A stretch of DNA of 41,877 nt from Lachnospiraceae bacterium UBA3638 (lineage in GTDB: Bacteria; Bacillota; Clostridia; Lachnospirales; Lachnospiraceae): the NCBI GenBank assembly GCA_002373595.1, contig DFKT01000024.1, positions 3,321 through 45,197 on the forward strand, read 5' to 3'. How positions within the stretch are numbered: position 1 is the stretch's first letter; each line of letters starts with the position of its first letter. Position numbers and translations under genes: made by a program. The notes beneath the pieces were generated by a model. That model searched no databases and was not told the DNA's origin. It saw only the letters and a program-made list of their open reading frames with translations. This document shows positions 17,631 through 27,091 of this stretch, piece after piece.

Positions 17631-18935
17631 ATGAGGATGGTTGAGATCATAGCGAAAAAAAGAGACGGCGGAGAATTATCCGAGGCTGAGATCAGATTTT
17701 TCGTTGAAGGTTATACGAAGGGAGAGATCCCTGATTATCAGGCATCAGCTCTTATGATGGCTATATTCCTCCGCGGTATGAATGAGAAAGAGACTGTAGC
17801 TCTTACCATGGCTATGGCTGATTCGGGAGATCATCTCGATCTTTCATCCATAGACGGAGTGAAGGTTGATAAGCACAGCACCGGAGGAGTGGGCGACAAA
17901 ACCAGCCTGATTCTTACTCCAATGGTTGCGGCATGCGGCGTCAAAGTCGCAAAGATGAGCGGAAGAGGCCTGGGACATACCGGAGGCACTATCGATAAGC
18001 TTGAAGTTTTCCCCGGATTTAAGGTTGATATTCCTACGGACCTTTTCTTCAGGAATGTAAAAGAAAACGGCATCTCGATAATGGGACAGACAAAGGATCT
18101 GGCTCCTGCAGACAAGAAACTCTATGCGCTCAGAGATGTTACCGCTACCGTAGATAACCTGAGCCTCATCGCAAGCTCCATCATGAGTAAGAAACTGGCG
18201 TCAGGTGCGGATGCTATCGTACTTGATGTAAAGACAGGAAGCGGAGCTTTCATGAAGACCGAGGAAGATTCCGAAGCTTTGGCCAATGAAATGGTAAGCA
18301 TCGGAAAAGGCGCGGGCAGAAAGATGGCCGCAGTTGTATCCAATATGGATCAGCCTCTTGGACTTGCGGTAGGAAACGCCCTTGAAGTTAAGGAAGCAAT
18401 AGAGACTCTTAAGGGAGAAGGCCCCGAAGATATCACCGAGCTTTGCTACAAACTCGGAAGTAAGATGCTTGTGCTCGGCGAGAAGGCTTCGAATGAAAAG
18501 GAAGCCCGTGAAATGCTTGAAGATGCGATAAGGAGCGGAAGAGCTCTGGAGAAACTCGCACAGTTTATTGCATCACAGGGCGGTGATACCGCTGCTATAT
18601 ATGACACATCCAAGCTTATCACTGCAAGTATCATCAGAGAGATTGAGGCTCCGGTCTCCGGATATATCAGCAGCATAGCATGTTCCGAGATAGGAATGTG
18701 CAGCCTGATACTTGGTGGCGGCAGAGTGACCAAGGAGAGCGATATTGATCTGTCCGTAGGTCTTGTGCTCAAAAAGAAAGTCGGAGACTATGTCAATAAA
18801 GGTGAAGCTCTCGCAGTGATCTATGCAAACGATGAAGCAAAGTGCAGAGAAGCGACACTCAGATTCCTCAGCAGTTATTCGATCGGGGATGAAGAGGTGA
18901 CACATCAGACACTTATCAAAAAGGAGATCGGATAA
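17631..18935 (+). CDS. pdp: Pyrimidine-nucleoside phosphorylase
   Basis: 434-residue enzyme that splits uridine or thymidine with phosphate to the base and (deoxy)ribose 1-phosphate, for salvage. The signature VDKHSTGGVGDKTSL and the phosphate/nucleoside region KMSGRGLGHTGGTIDKLE are intact. K108 sits where Bacillus-type pyrimidine-nucleoside phosphorylase has Lys and E. coli thymidine phosphorylase has Met. That favours the broader uridine/thymidine specificity over DeoA. The C-terminal alpha/beta domain with LGGGR is complete. GGGAGG lies eight bases before the ATG. No deoC, cdd or transporter accompanies it. Confidence 0.94.
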   Translation: MRMVEIIAKKRDGGELSEAEIRFFVEGYTKGEIPDYQASALMMAIFLRGMNEKETVALTMAMADSGDHLDLSSIDGVKVDKHSTGGVGDKTSLILTPMVAACGVKVAKMSGRGLGHTGGTIDKLEVFPGFKVDIPTDLFFRNVKENGISIMGQTKDLAPADKKLYALRDVTATVDNLSLIASSIMSKKLASGADAIVLDVKTGSGAFMKTEEDSEALANEMVSIGKGAGRKMAAVVSNMDQPLGLAVGNALEVKEAIETLKGEGPEDITELCYKLGSKMLVLGEKASNEKEAREMLEDAIRSGRALEKLAQFIASQGGDTAAIYDTSKLITASIIREIEAPVSGYISSIACSEIGMCSLILGGGRVTKESDIDLSVGLVLKKKVGDYVNKGEALAVIYANDEAKCREATLRFLSSYSIGDEEVTHQTLIKKEIG

Positions 18936-18941
18936 TAGTCT

Positions 18942-19937
18942 ATGGCGGAAACTTCCATTAAGATCGAACTTCCCATGTCTGCAATGAAGATCGTATTTGG
19001 CGCGGGAGACAGCTATATCAGAAAGGTTGAAAGAGACTTTGATGTGGCGGTCGTTGACAGGAACGGGTATCTGACTGTCACCGGGGAAGAGGAAAATGCC
19101 AGAAAGGCATGTGCTGTTATAGAAGAATTATCGAGACATTCCGAAAGGGGTAATGACATAGAAGAACAGACTCTTGATTATGCGATAGAGATGGGTAAGG
19201 AATCGGACGCAGATGTACTTAGTGAGATCGATTCTGATTGCATATGCCACACCGTACAGGGCAAGCCTGTAAAGCCCAAGACTGTCGGCCAGAAAAAGTA
19301 TGTGGAAGCCATCAAAAAGAATATGATCACTTTCGGATCGGGACCTGCCGGTACGGGAAAGACATATCTGGCCATGGCCATGGCGATAACCGCATTTAAG
19401 AATGAGGAAGTCGGAAGACTCATACTTACCAGACCGGCCATCGAAGCGGGCGAAAAACTCGGATTCCTGCCCGGTGATCTGCAGAGCAAGGTCGATCCGT
19501 ACCTCAGACCTCTGTATGATGCTTTGTATCAGATCATGGGAGCGGAGAGTTTTCTTAAGAATACCGAGAAGGGACTTATTGAAGTGGCTCCTCTTGCATA
19601 TATGAGAGGACGCACTTTGGATAACGCTTTCATCATACTTGACGAGGCTCAGAATACGACTCCTGCGCAGATGAAGATGTTCCTTACCAGGATCGGATTC
19701 GGGTCTAAAGCCGTAATAACCGGTGATCTTACTCAGAAAGATCTGGCTCCCGGAATCAGATCCGGACTGGATGAAGCAAGTGAGGTCTTAAAGAAGATAG
19801 AGGGAATCTCTTTCTGCGAACTTACAAGCAAAGATGTAGTCAGACACCCTCTCGTCCAGAAGATAGTTCAGTCTTACGAAGAATACGAAAAGAGCAGACG
19901 TAAGGATAGGAAGCCTGCAAAAGGAAACAAGAAATAA
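18942..19937 (+). CDS. phoH: PhoH-like ATPase
   Basis: 331-residue cytoplasmic P-loop ATPase of the PhoH/YbeZ family, linked to RNA metabolism and ribosome maturation together with YbeY. Residues 1-90 hold a KH-like region, followed by Walker A FGSGPAGTGKTYLAMAMA and Walker B NAFIILDEAQNTTPAQMK, with the family block AYMRGRTLDNAF between them. A basic tail (SRRKDRKPAKGNKK) follows. The usual clostridial order phoH, pgpH, ybeY is kept here with an altered middle gene. The AGGAG sequence in the pdp end is about 16 bases upstream, so the ribosome site is poor. Confidence 0.95.
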   Translation: MAETSIKIELPMSAMKIVFGAGDSYIRKVERDFDVAVVDRNGYLTVTGEEENARKACAVIEELSRHSERGNDIEEQTLDYAIEMGKESDADVLSEIDSDCICHTVQGKPVKPKTVGQKKYVEAIKKNMITFGSGPAGTGKTYLAMAMAITAFKNEEVGRLILTRPAIEAGEKLGFLPGDLQSKVDPYLRPLYDALYQIMGAESFLKNTEKGLIEVAPLAYMRGRTLDNAFIILDEAQNTTPAQMKMFLTRIGFGSKAVITGDLTQKDLAPGIRSGLDEASEVLKKIEGISFCELTSKDVVRHPLVQKIVQSYEEYEKSRRKDRKPAKGNKK

Positions 19938-19940
19938 CCG

Positions 19941-21170
19941 ATGAGCGGTAAGGACGAAACCGGAAAGATAAAAAAGAAAAAATCAGAAGCCGTATGGACA
20001 CTTCCTCCGGTGATGTATTCGCTTATTCTCACCGGGAGCGTATTCGGACTCTGCATGGCGAGAAGCCTTGGCTGGATAGAAGTATATAAAGTGCTTATAT
20101 TCACGTTTTTCGGTTCTCTTATAACGGGATATGCAGTAAAGAAGTATTTCCCCTATTCGGAGACCGATCCCGATTTTACCGGACTGTCGCTTAACAGATT
20201 CTGGGTAGTTAATTTTGCAAGTGCCGTGCTCGTGCTGGTATTTACTTATCTGCCCAATACTTCATGGCCGATAGTCGCTGTATTTGTGCTCACCGGACTC
20301 TTCGGAACTCCGGGTATCGGTATCATATCGGGTTCGACACTTCTCATGACATCTGTGCTCCTTACTCAGGGCGGAGCACCGCTTTTCTTTCTGTATTTCC
20401 TGAGCGGAGTATTTGCGATCATATGCTTCCTGCCTCTTGAGAAGGATGTAAAGATCACATTTCCGATGATACTTAGCATGATAGGACTTTTTATCTGCGA
20501 GGTCAGCGGCATCATGATCGCAGAGAGAGGATTGTTCGGATTAGAACAGCTCCTTCTCCCGATAGTAAATATCATACTTACTTCGATACTTATATTCTTC
20601 GGAGTAAGGTTTTATGCCACAAAGGTTGTATTTAAGTACAGAGATCTTTATCAGAGACTCGGAGATACTGAACATCCTGCACTGCAGTCGCTTAAAGAGA
20701 CCAACAAAAAGAAATATATGCAGAGTATCCATACCGCATATTTCTGTGACCGTATCGGACTTAAGCTCGGACTGGATAATGATATCCTTAAATGCGCAGG
20801 TTACTTTCATACTCTTGTTCCTGCCAAAGCTGAAGAGAGAGAGAGTTTTTACGATGAGATGGAGTTTACCGGCGCAATAAGGATGGTGCTTGATGAATTC
20901 GCAGACTATATGAACGGAGCACAGTCCGGTACCATCATCAGAAAAGAGAGTGCAGCTCTTCTGTGCGCACATACTATCGTAAAAGCTGTACTCATGATGT
21001 ATGAAAAACATCCTGATTCCAAACCGGATGTGGACAAGCTCACAGAGGCTGCTTTTGCCAGATTTACTTCGAACGGTACTTTCGATAAATGCGAGATAAG
21101 CATTGGAGAACTTGGCACACTTAAAAAGATCTTTACAGAGGATAAGCTCTATTATGACTTTTTACGTTGA
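19941..21170 (+). CDS. Degenerate PgpH/YqfF-like membrane protein (7TM with decayed HD domain)
   Basis: 409-residue membrane protein. A basic N-terminus is followed by about seven to eight transmembrane segments (about residues 16-225) and a helical cytoplasmic domain. It lies between phoH and ybeY, the place of PgpH, the cyclic-di-AMP phosphodiesterase of many Firmicutes. The cytoplasmic region resembles the PgpH HD domain in pattern (MQSIHTAYFCDRIGLKLGLDND), but the metal-binding HD pair reads HT (AGYFHTL) and later His motifs are missing. The large N-terminal extracellular domain of PgpH is also absent. A catalytically dead, shortened relative is the best reading, with a role as sensor or scaffold possible. 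The assignment rests on position plus weak similarity. Confidence 0.65.
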   Translation: MSGKDETGKIKKKKSEAVWTLPPVMYSLILTGSVFGLCMARSLGWIEVYKVLIFTFFGSLITGYAVKKYFPYSETDPDFTGLSLNRFWVVNFASAVLVLVFTYLPNTSWPIVAVFVLTGLFGTPGIGIISGSTLLMTSVLLTQGGAPLFFLYFLSGVFAIICFLPLEKDVKITFPMILSMIGLFICEVSGIMIAERGLFGLEQLLLPIVNIILTSILIFFGVRFYATKVVFKYRDLYQRLGDTEHPALQSLKETNKKKYMQSIHTAYFCDRIGLKLGLDNDILKCAGYFHTLVPAKAEERESFYDEMEFTGAIRMVLDEFADYMNGAQSGTIIRKESAALLCAHTIVKAVLMMYEKHPDSKPDVDKLTEAAFARFTSNGTFDKCEISIGELGTLKKIFTEDKLYYDFLR

Positions 21171-21657
21171 GAATGAGACACAGGCAAAATTTGATTTTGA
21201 TTTAGAAGAGATAACAGAGACGGTCGGGAAAGGAGTCCTTGCATCAGAGGAGATCGCGTATGATGATATATGTGTCAATCTGCTCGTTACTGATGATGCC
21301 GGGATAAAGGAGATCAATAAGCAGTTTAGGGATATTGATAATCCGACAGATGTTCTGTCTTTCCCGAATCTTGAATTTGAAGAGCCCGCTGTGATAGATA
21401 TACCGGAGGAAGAGAGGGCGGATTATTACGACCCCGATACCGATGAACTGATCCTTGGCGATATATATATCAATGCGGACAGAGTTAAACAGCAGGCCGA
21501 AGAATACGGGCACTCTCAGAAACGCGAATTTGCATTCCTCGTTGCACACAGTATGCTTCACCTCCTTGGATACGACCATATGGAGGACGACGAGAGACTC
21601 GTGATGGAAGAGAAACAAAAAAAGGTACTTGATGATCTGGGAATTAAAAGGGATTAA
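21154..21657 (+). CDS. ybeY: Endoribonuclease/rRNA maturation factor YbeY
   Basis: 167-residue zinc-dependent protein required for 16S rRNA 3' end processing and ribosome quality control. The metal site is the HSMLHLLGYDH motif with H132, H136 and H142. The preceding block DIDNPTDVLSFPN and the GDIYINADRV strand are typical. The ATG at 21154 is chosen; a TTG at 21103 would add 17 residues encoded inside the previous gene, with no family match at the new N-terminus. AGAGGA lies upstream, and the 17-base overlap implies coupled translation with the membrane protein. Confidence 0.95.
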   Translation: MTFYVENETQAKFDFDLEEITETVGKGVLASEEIAYDDICVNLLVTDDAGIKEINKQFRDIDNPTDVLSFPNLEFEEPAVIDIPEEERADYYDPDTDELILGDIYINADRVKQQAEEYGHSQKREFAFLVAHSMLHLLGYDHMEDDERLVMEEKQKKVLDDLGIKRD

Positions 21658-21659
21658 CG

Positions 21660-23249
21660 ATGAAGATATCATCATCTAAACAGATAGAATATTTTTCCAT
21701 AGTCATAGCGGCTATCTCGATCTTACTTTTCAGGACGACCATAGGAGATCTTGGCTTGGGCTATATGGCTGCATGCCTTGTTCCTTTTTATATATTCAGG
21801 GTACTATCCGGGTATGAATCCGGAAATGTGATCGGAAGGAAGATGTATCTGGCTGCAAACAAAGGTCAGATAGGCAATTTTGTTACGATGAAGGTTGTGT
21901 TCAGAAACCTTCAGATCGTTATCGGATTTGTATCTTCCGTTCTCTATGTACTTCTCACCGAAAAGATGCTTTCGGATGTTTTTCATATGCCGCATGCATA
22001 CTATATTCCGATCTTCCTTGCACCTGCACTTCTGATCAGAAATCTGAATGAATATCTCTCCGCGTATGCAAAGGGAAGAGGCGTAGCGAAGGCAACCTGG
22101 ATTACTGATATGATCAGGCCCATTTGCATACTGCTTTTCGGATTTCTTTTTCAGCATTTCCTTGGAGAGTACGGCACCAAGGTGAGCAGGCTCCTTTTGG
22201 AGGAGGGTTATTCCAATCTCTATGGATGCCTTGGAATATCCATTGCCTATGTACTTGCCGAGGTAATAGTATTTCTTTATCTTGAATTCGTTAAATGGGG
22301 TATTAAGCGTTCGCCTCTTCCGGAATCACAGTATGGAAGAGTACGGGAGAATACCTGGACCGTTCTTTTTGCGTCCGTGGAGGGAAGACTGCCCGAGATG
22401 CTGAACTCGCTTGCGATGCTTATGCTCTTCCTGATATTGATGATCCGTGTATCGGGAGCCGGCACAAGTAATGTTTATGGCATGGCGGGAGAGTATGGCG
22501 CGTTTATATGCGGTTATCTTACTCCTGTGGTATTTGCTGTGGGACTGACCATCGTTGTTACCTGTGAGATCTGTCTTAAGTGCTGCAAGGCTTTTAAGAG
22601 AGAAGTGATAAGGGAAGTAAGAGAGTATTTCAGATACGGAATACATGTATCGGTGATCATGGGATCGCTCTTTTCGGTATTTCTCATCTCTTTATCAGGC
22701 AATCTGTCGGCTCTTCTTGCCAATGAAAATATAAATATCGGAGACGTGCTTTTTAAGGGTGCAATAGTATGTCTGCTGGCCGGCCCTGCATGGTTCTTCT
22801 ACAGACTGCTCGTATTCAGAGGTCTTGGTCTCTATGCTTTTGTCTGCAACATGGTAGCGTGTGCGGCAGGCATCGGCATCGGAGGCATACCGGGATCCAA
22901 GGATATCTATCTGGGGATTGTTGTATCCATCATCATATGGCTGATTATAAATTGCATCGGACTCGGCGCTTTGACATTTATCCGTCTTAATCTGAATTAC
23001 GATCCGATAGCCGGTGCGATAGTTCCTTTCCTGTCCTGTGCAGTTATCGGTGTGTTCAATATGATCATTTCCAAAATGGCTACGCCGCATCTGGGTGGGG
23101 CATTTACGTCATTTATATGTTTTGTCGCTATGCTGACAGCATATCCGACGATCTTGCTGTTCCTCAGGAATATTGATGAAAGGGAGATAAAGGTACTCCC
23201 CTTGAGCAGATTCCTGACGGCGCTTGGTCAGTTTTTGCGTGTACTGTAG
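21660..23249 (+). CDS. Polytopic membrane protein, MOP-flippase-like (MurJ/SpoVB/Wzx type)
   Basis: 529-residue protein with about 14 hydrophobic segments, few charges in the membrane parts and short loops, the layout of the MOP flippase superfamily (lipid II or polysaccharide-lipid flippases). Suggestive local features are AYAKGRGVAKATWITDMIRP in the first half and EGRLPEMLNSLAMLMLF starting the second six-helix bundle. No subfamily motif is decisive, so a substrate (lipid II, wall polymer) is not claimed. It begins three bases after ybeY. In many relatives diacylglycerol kinase and era follow ybeY; here this gene and two flavoproteins stand there instead. Confidence 0.7.
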   Translation: MKISSSKQIEYFSIVIAAISILLFRTTIGDLGLGYMAACLVPFYIFRVLSGYESGNVIGRKMYLAANKGQIGNFVTMKVVFRNLQIVIGFVSSVLYVLLTEKMLSDVFHMPHAYYIPIFLAPALLIRNLNEYLSAYAKGRGVAKATWITDMIRPICILLFGFLFQHFLGEYGTKVSRLLLEEGYSNLYGCLGISIAYVLAEVIVFLYLEFVKWGIKRSPLPESQYGRVRENTWTVLFASVEGRLPEMLNSLAMLMLFLILMIRVSGAGTSNVYGMAGEYGAFICGYLTPVVFAVGLTIVVTCEICLKCCKAFKREVIREVREYFRYGIHVSVIMGSLFSVFLISLSGNLSALLANENINIGDVLFKGAIVCLLAGPAWFFYRLLVFRGLGLYAFVCNMVACAAGIGIGGIPGSKDIYLGIVVSIIIWLIINCIGLGALTFIRLNLNYDPIAGAIVPFLSCAVIGVFNMIISKMATPHLGGAFTSFICFVAMLTAYPTILLFLRNIDEREIKVLPLSRFLTALGQFLRVL

Positions 23250-23258
23250 GAGTTAAGA

Positions 23259-24536
23259 ATGGGTAAGGGCAAAGTTGCAATAATAGGTGGAGGAGCCTCG
23301 GGGATGATAGCTGCTATCTCTGCGGCTATGAGCGGTGCATCCGTCACTGTTTTTGAGAGAGGGGACAAGGTTGGACGCAAACTCCTCATGACCGGAAACG
23401 GCAAATGCAATCTCACCAACAAGAATATAAGTGCCGAGAATTATTATTGCGATGTTCCCGGGAGATTATCATCTATCCTCGAAAGATTCGGATATGAGGA
23501 GACTGTTTCTTTCTTTTATGATATCGGACTTCTGACATATGAGAAGAACGGCTATTATTATCCCATGTCAAATCAGGCATCATCTGTTCAGGATGCGCTC
23601 AGATTCAGGATGAAGGAACTCGGAGTTGAAGTCCGCACCAACTGTCTGGTTCAAAAGATCTCTTCACTTCAGAAGGGCGGATTCGCGATCAGCTACAAGG
23701 AGACTACGGAGGATCACCGCAGGAATATAAAAGAGAACTTTGACGCATGCATACTTTCATGCGGCGGCAGGAGTGTACCCAAGACAGGATCTGACGGATC
23801 GGGATATGATATCGCAAATGCTCTCGGACACAGTATCAGAACAGTGCGTCCGGCTCTCTGTGCTCTTACATGCGAGGAGAATATCAAAGCCATATCAGGA
23901 GTCAGAGCGACTGCGGAAGTTACGCTTTATGTTGATGATAAGAAAGCATGCTCGGAGACGGGAGAACTCCAGCTTACTGATTCCGGGATCTCGGGTATAC
24001 CTGTTTTCCAGATAAGCCATGTTGCTTCCAAAGCAACAGGAGAAGGAAGGGATGTGCATGCCAGGATTGATTTTCTACCCGGTCTTTCTGCTGCGGATGA
24101 GAAGAAGCTCAGACATTCCAGACATCTTCTTACTTTTGACAGGACTGCCGATGAGTATTTCGTCGGTATGATCAATAAGAAACTTATACAGTATTTCATG
24201 TCTCTCTGCCATATAAGCGCAAGGAGCAAGATGAGTGATGTCCTTAAGTTCAGTTATAATGCTGAGGACAAAATCTGGAAGATGTGCAGGAATTTTGATC
24301 TTAAGATAACCGGAACCGTGGGATATGAGAATTCTCAGACTTCGATGGGAGGAGTTCCTCTCTCGGAAGTAAATGACAGATTTGAATCCGATATCACGGA
24401 TGGTCTCTTCCTTACGGGGGAGATGCTGGATGTCGACGGCAAATGCGGAGGATTTAATCTCCAGTGGGCATGGTGTACCGGATATATCGCAGGTGAGGCT
24501 GCGGCCGAATATGCTGCGGATGCGGATGAGACATAA
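23259..24536 (+). CDS. HI0933-family NAD(P)/FAD-dependent oxidoreductase (BaiN/YhiN-like)
   Basis: 425-residue flavoprotein. FAD is bound at the N-terminal VAIIGGGASGMIAAISAA, the family motif GNGKCNLTNKN follows, and the C-terminus holds GGFNLQWAWCTGYIAG. These mark the HI0933 group, which includes BaiN, a candidate bile-acid pathway reductase; most members have no known substrate. The length is normal. Nothing else in the window belongs to bile acid metabolism, so that role is not inferred. It overlaps the next flavoprotein gene by one base (TAATG), making a two-gene flavoprotein unit. Confidence 0.88.
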   Translation: MGKGKVAIIGGGASGMIAAISAAMSGASVTVFERGDKVGRKLLMTGNGKCNLTNKNISAENYYCDVPGRLSSILERFGYEETVSFFYDIGLLTYEKNGYYYPMSNQASSVQDALRFRMKELGVEVRTNCLVQKISSLQKGGFAISYKETTEDHRRNIKENFDACILSCGGRSVPKTGSDGSGYDIANALGHSIRTVRPALCALTCEENIKAISGVRATAEVTLYVDDKKACSETGELQLTDSGISGIPVFQISHVASKATGEGRDVHARIDFLPGLSAADEKKLRHSRHLLTFDRTADEYFVGMINKKLIQYFMSLCHISARSKMSDVLKFSYNAEDKIWKMCRNFDLKITGTVGYENSQTSMGGVPLSEVNDRFESDITDGLFLTGEMLDVDGKCGGFNLQWAWCTGYIAGEAAAEYAADADET

Positions 24537-26209
24537 TGATCATCATAGAGGAATGGAAAAGGGCTTATCCCTCGGATGATCCCGATAAGAAAGAAATAGC
24601 GGATCTTCTGGGGATCGCTGCGTCTGATGTCATTTCATTTGAGATCATAAAGCGTTCGATAGATGCCAGAAAAAAACCGGATCTATTCTTTGTATATAAT
24701 ATTGCTGCCTGTATCGGGCATGAATCGGATTTTTTAAAGAGAATAAAGAAAAACAAGAAGCTTTTCGGCAAGGTTAAGCCGTATACGCCTGTAAGTTATG
24801 TTTTGCCCGAAAGCGGAAACGAACTGCTTAAGAACAGGCCTGTTATAGTCGGCTTCGGACCTGCGGGGATGTTCTGCTCGTACCTGCTCGCGAAGCAGGG
24901 GTATCGTCCAATAGTGCTCGAAAGGGGCAGAAAGGTCGAAGACAGGACAGAGGATATAAAGAAATACTGGAAGACCGGAATCCTTGACAGGGAATCAAAT
25001 GTCAGTTTCGGAGAGGGCGGAGCCGGAACATTTTCCGACGGTAAGCTTGCTACTACCGTAAAAGACCCTTCGGGCAGATGCAAAGAGGTAATGAAAATAT
25101 TTACCCTTTTCGGTGCCAATCCGAAGATAATCTATGACGCCGCACCCCACCTTGGGACGGACAAGCTCTGCGGTATAGTTAAGAATATGCGCGAAGAGAT
25201 CAAGACTCTTGGCGGAAGTGTACTTTTTGAGAGCAGATTCGATTCTGTCATTGAAGAGAATGGACATCTGACGGGCATCAGGTATTTGGATAAAGAAGGA
25301 AACGAGAAAACGATTCCCTGTGAGATACTGGTACTGGCGCCCGGACACTCTGCCAGAGATACTTTCTATCGTATCAGTGGGCAGGGATTTGTCCTGGAGC
25401 CCAAGTCCTTTGCTGTGGGATTCAGAGCTGAGCACAGACAGGAAGATATCAACCTTGGCAGATACGGAAAGACGGGAAGAAAGGGAGAAGAGATCCCCGG
25501 AGCCGCTTCGTATAAGCTGACAGCTCAAACGGCTAACGGCAGGAGCGTTTTTTCCTTCTGCATGTGTCCGGGTGGATATGTCGTTGATGCGTCGTCCGAG
25601 GAAGGAATGATAGCCGTCAACGGAATGAGCTATAGCGGAAGAGACAGCGAAAACGCCAATTCCGCCATAATAGTATCGGTGACTCCCGATGATTTCCCCG
25701 GAAAAGGATCCGATCCGCTCTCAGGGATAGAGTTCCAGAGAGATCTCGAGAGAAAAGCTTATAATGCCGGAAAAGGTAAAGTGCCGATCCAAAGGCTTAC
25801 TGATTTTTACCGTAGCGTAATGGGAGAGGAGTACCCTGTGAGCCCATCGGAAGAGCGGGCAGAGATCAGACCGGTGCATAAGGGAAGGTTCGAATGGTCC
25901 GATCTGTCCGGCATACTTCCCGATGAATGCAACAGGTCCATGATAGAGGCTTTCTCGGTGTTTGGAAGGAAGATCAAGGGTTTTGATGACGGAGATGTGA
26001 TACTTTCAGGCGTGGAAAGCAGGACATCCTCCCCTGTAAGGATAGTCAGGGGCGCAGATCTTGAATCAAATATCAAGGGAGTCTATCCCTGTGGCGAGGG
26101 TGCGGGCTATGCGGGCGGAATAACATCGGCTGCCATGGACGGCCTTAGAGTCGCCGAAGCCGTGATAGGACGATATGCTCCGTTTGACAAAACGGATGAA
26201 AATGCGTAA
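24536..26209 (+). CDS. Uncharacterised FAD-dependent dehydrogenase (COG2509 type)
   Basis: 557-residue flavoprotein. An N-terminal ferredoxin-like or RNA-binding-like region of about 95 residues (AASDVISFEIIKRSIDARKK) precedes the FAD site VIVGFGPAGMFCSYLLAKQG. The diagnostic block is NVSFGEGGAGTFSDGKLATT, and SFCMCPGGYVVDAS and the C-terminal GEGAGYAGGITSAAMDG are also family features. This group occurs widely in Clostridia and has no established reaction. It is translationally linked to the preceding HI0933-type gene, which suggests related redox substrates. Confidence 0.88.
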   Translation: MIIIEEWKRAYPSDDPDKKEIADLLGIAASDVISFEIIKRSIDARKKPDLFFVYNIAACIGHESDFLKRIKKNKKLFGKVKPYTPVSYVLPESGNELLKNRPVIVGFGPAGMFCSYLLAKQGYRPIVLERGRKVEDRTEDIKKYWKTGILDRESNVSFGEGGAGTFSDGKLATTVKDPSGRCKEVMKIFTLFGANPKIIYDAAPHLGTDKLCGIVKNMREEIKTLGGSVLFESRFDSVIEENGHLTGIRYLDKEGNEKTIPCEILVLAPGHSARDTFYRISGQGFVLEPKSFAVGFRAEHRQEDINLGRYGKTGRKGEEIPGAASYKLTAQTANGRSVFSFCMCPGGYVVDASSEEGMIAVNGMSYSGRDSENANSAIIVSVTPDDFPGKGSDPLSGIEFQRDLERKAYNAGKGKVPIQRLTDFYRSVMGEEYPVSPSEERAEIRPVHKGRFEWSDLSGILPDECNRSMIEAFSVFGRKIKGFDDGDVILSGVESRTSSPVRIVRGADLESNIKGVYPCGEGAGYAGGITSAAMDGLRVAEAVIGRYAPFDKTDENA

Positions 26210-26221
26210 ATTAGATAACAT

Positions 26222-27091
26222 ATGAAAAACAAGAGAGAAGATCTAAAATTCAAGAAAAGAATAGTTGTAAAGATCGGTTCATCCTCACTCCAGCATGCCC
26301 AGACCGGCGGAATGGATTATGCAAGGATGGAAAAACTCGTGCGCGAGCTCTGCAATCTTAAAAATCGCGGTATGGACGTGATCCTGGTATCATCGGGAGC
26401 TATCGCTGCGGGAAGAAATGCGGTCAATATGAAGGCACACAGAACCGGATGCGGAGCTATGACGATGGCTGAAAAGCAGGCATGCTCGGCGATCGGTCAG
26501 GCCAGACTGATGATGACTTATCAGAAGCTTTTTGGCGAATATAATCAGCTGACTGCGCAGATACTTATGACTAAAAATACGGTACTTGACGATACTAACC
26601 GTATAAATGCCATAAATACTTTTACCGAACTTATGGATATGGGTGCGATTCCGGTTGTAAACGAGAATGATACCGTTGCTACCCATGAGATAGAGATTGG
26701 TGATAATGATACTCTTTCTGCGATAGTATCTGCGATGGTAGGTGCTGATCTGTTGATACTTCTTTCGGATATCAAGGGGCTCTATACCGATGATCCAAGG
26801 AAGAACCCGGATGCAAAACTCCTGGATACTGTTGAGGATCTGACTGATGAGATCCTTGAGATGGGCAAGGGAAGTACCGGAAGCAGCGTCGGAACCGGCG
26901 GAATGAATACAAAACTCACAGCGGCACAGATTGCAACCAGATCAGGAGCCGATATGATAATCTGCAGCAGCGAAGACCTCGGGATCTTGAACAGACTTAT
27001 CGATGGAAGCAATGAAGGAACCATCTTTTTGTCTGATCCCGAAGACGACTTCGATCTTCCCGGTTTCATAAGGAATATCCATCATGACTGA
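26222..27091 (+). CDS. proB: Glutamate 5-kinase
   Basis: 289-residue amino-acid kinase that phosphorylates glutamate, the first step of proline synthesis. VVKIGSSSL binds ATP, IPVVNENDTVATHEIEIGDND holds the substrate site, and GTGGMNTKLTAAQIATRSG is the nucleotide-binding end. The C-terminal PUA domain of the longer E. coli form is absent, as in many Firmicutes. The ribosome site is weak. The stop overlaps the next gene by eight bases, and proA follows one gene later. Confidence 0.95.
   Translation: MKNKREDLKFKKRIVVKIGSSSLQHAQTGGMDYARMEKLVRELCNLKNRGMDVILVSSGAIAAGRNAVNMKAHRTGCGAMTMAEKQACSAIGQARLMMTYQKLFGEYNQLTAQILMTKNTVLDDTNRINAINTFTELMDMGAIPVVNENDTVATHEIEIGDNDTLSAIVSAMVGADLLILLSDIKGLYTDDPRKNPDAKLLDTVEDLTDEILEMGKGSTGSSVGTGGMNTKLTAAQIATRSGADMIICSSEDLGILNRLIDGSNEGTIFLSDPEDDFDLPGFIRNIHHD

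Noticed and set aside
23259..24536. Bile acid 7-dehydroxylation enzyme BaiN
   Set aside because: Only the broad HI0933 family is supported; no other bai gene is in the window.
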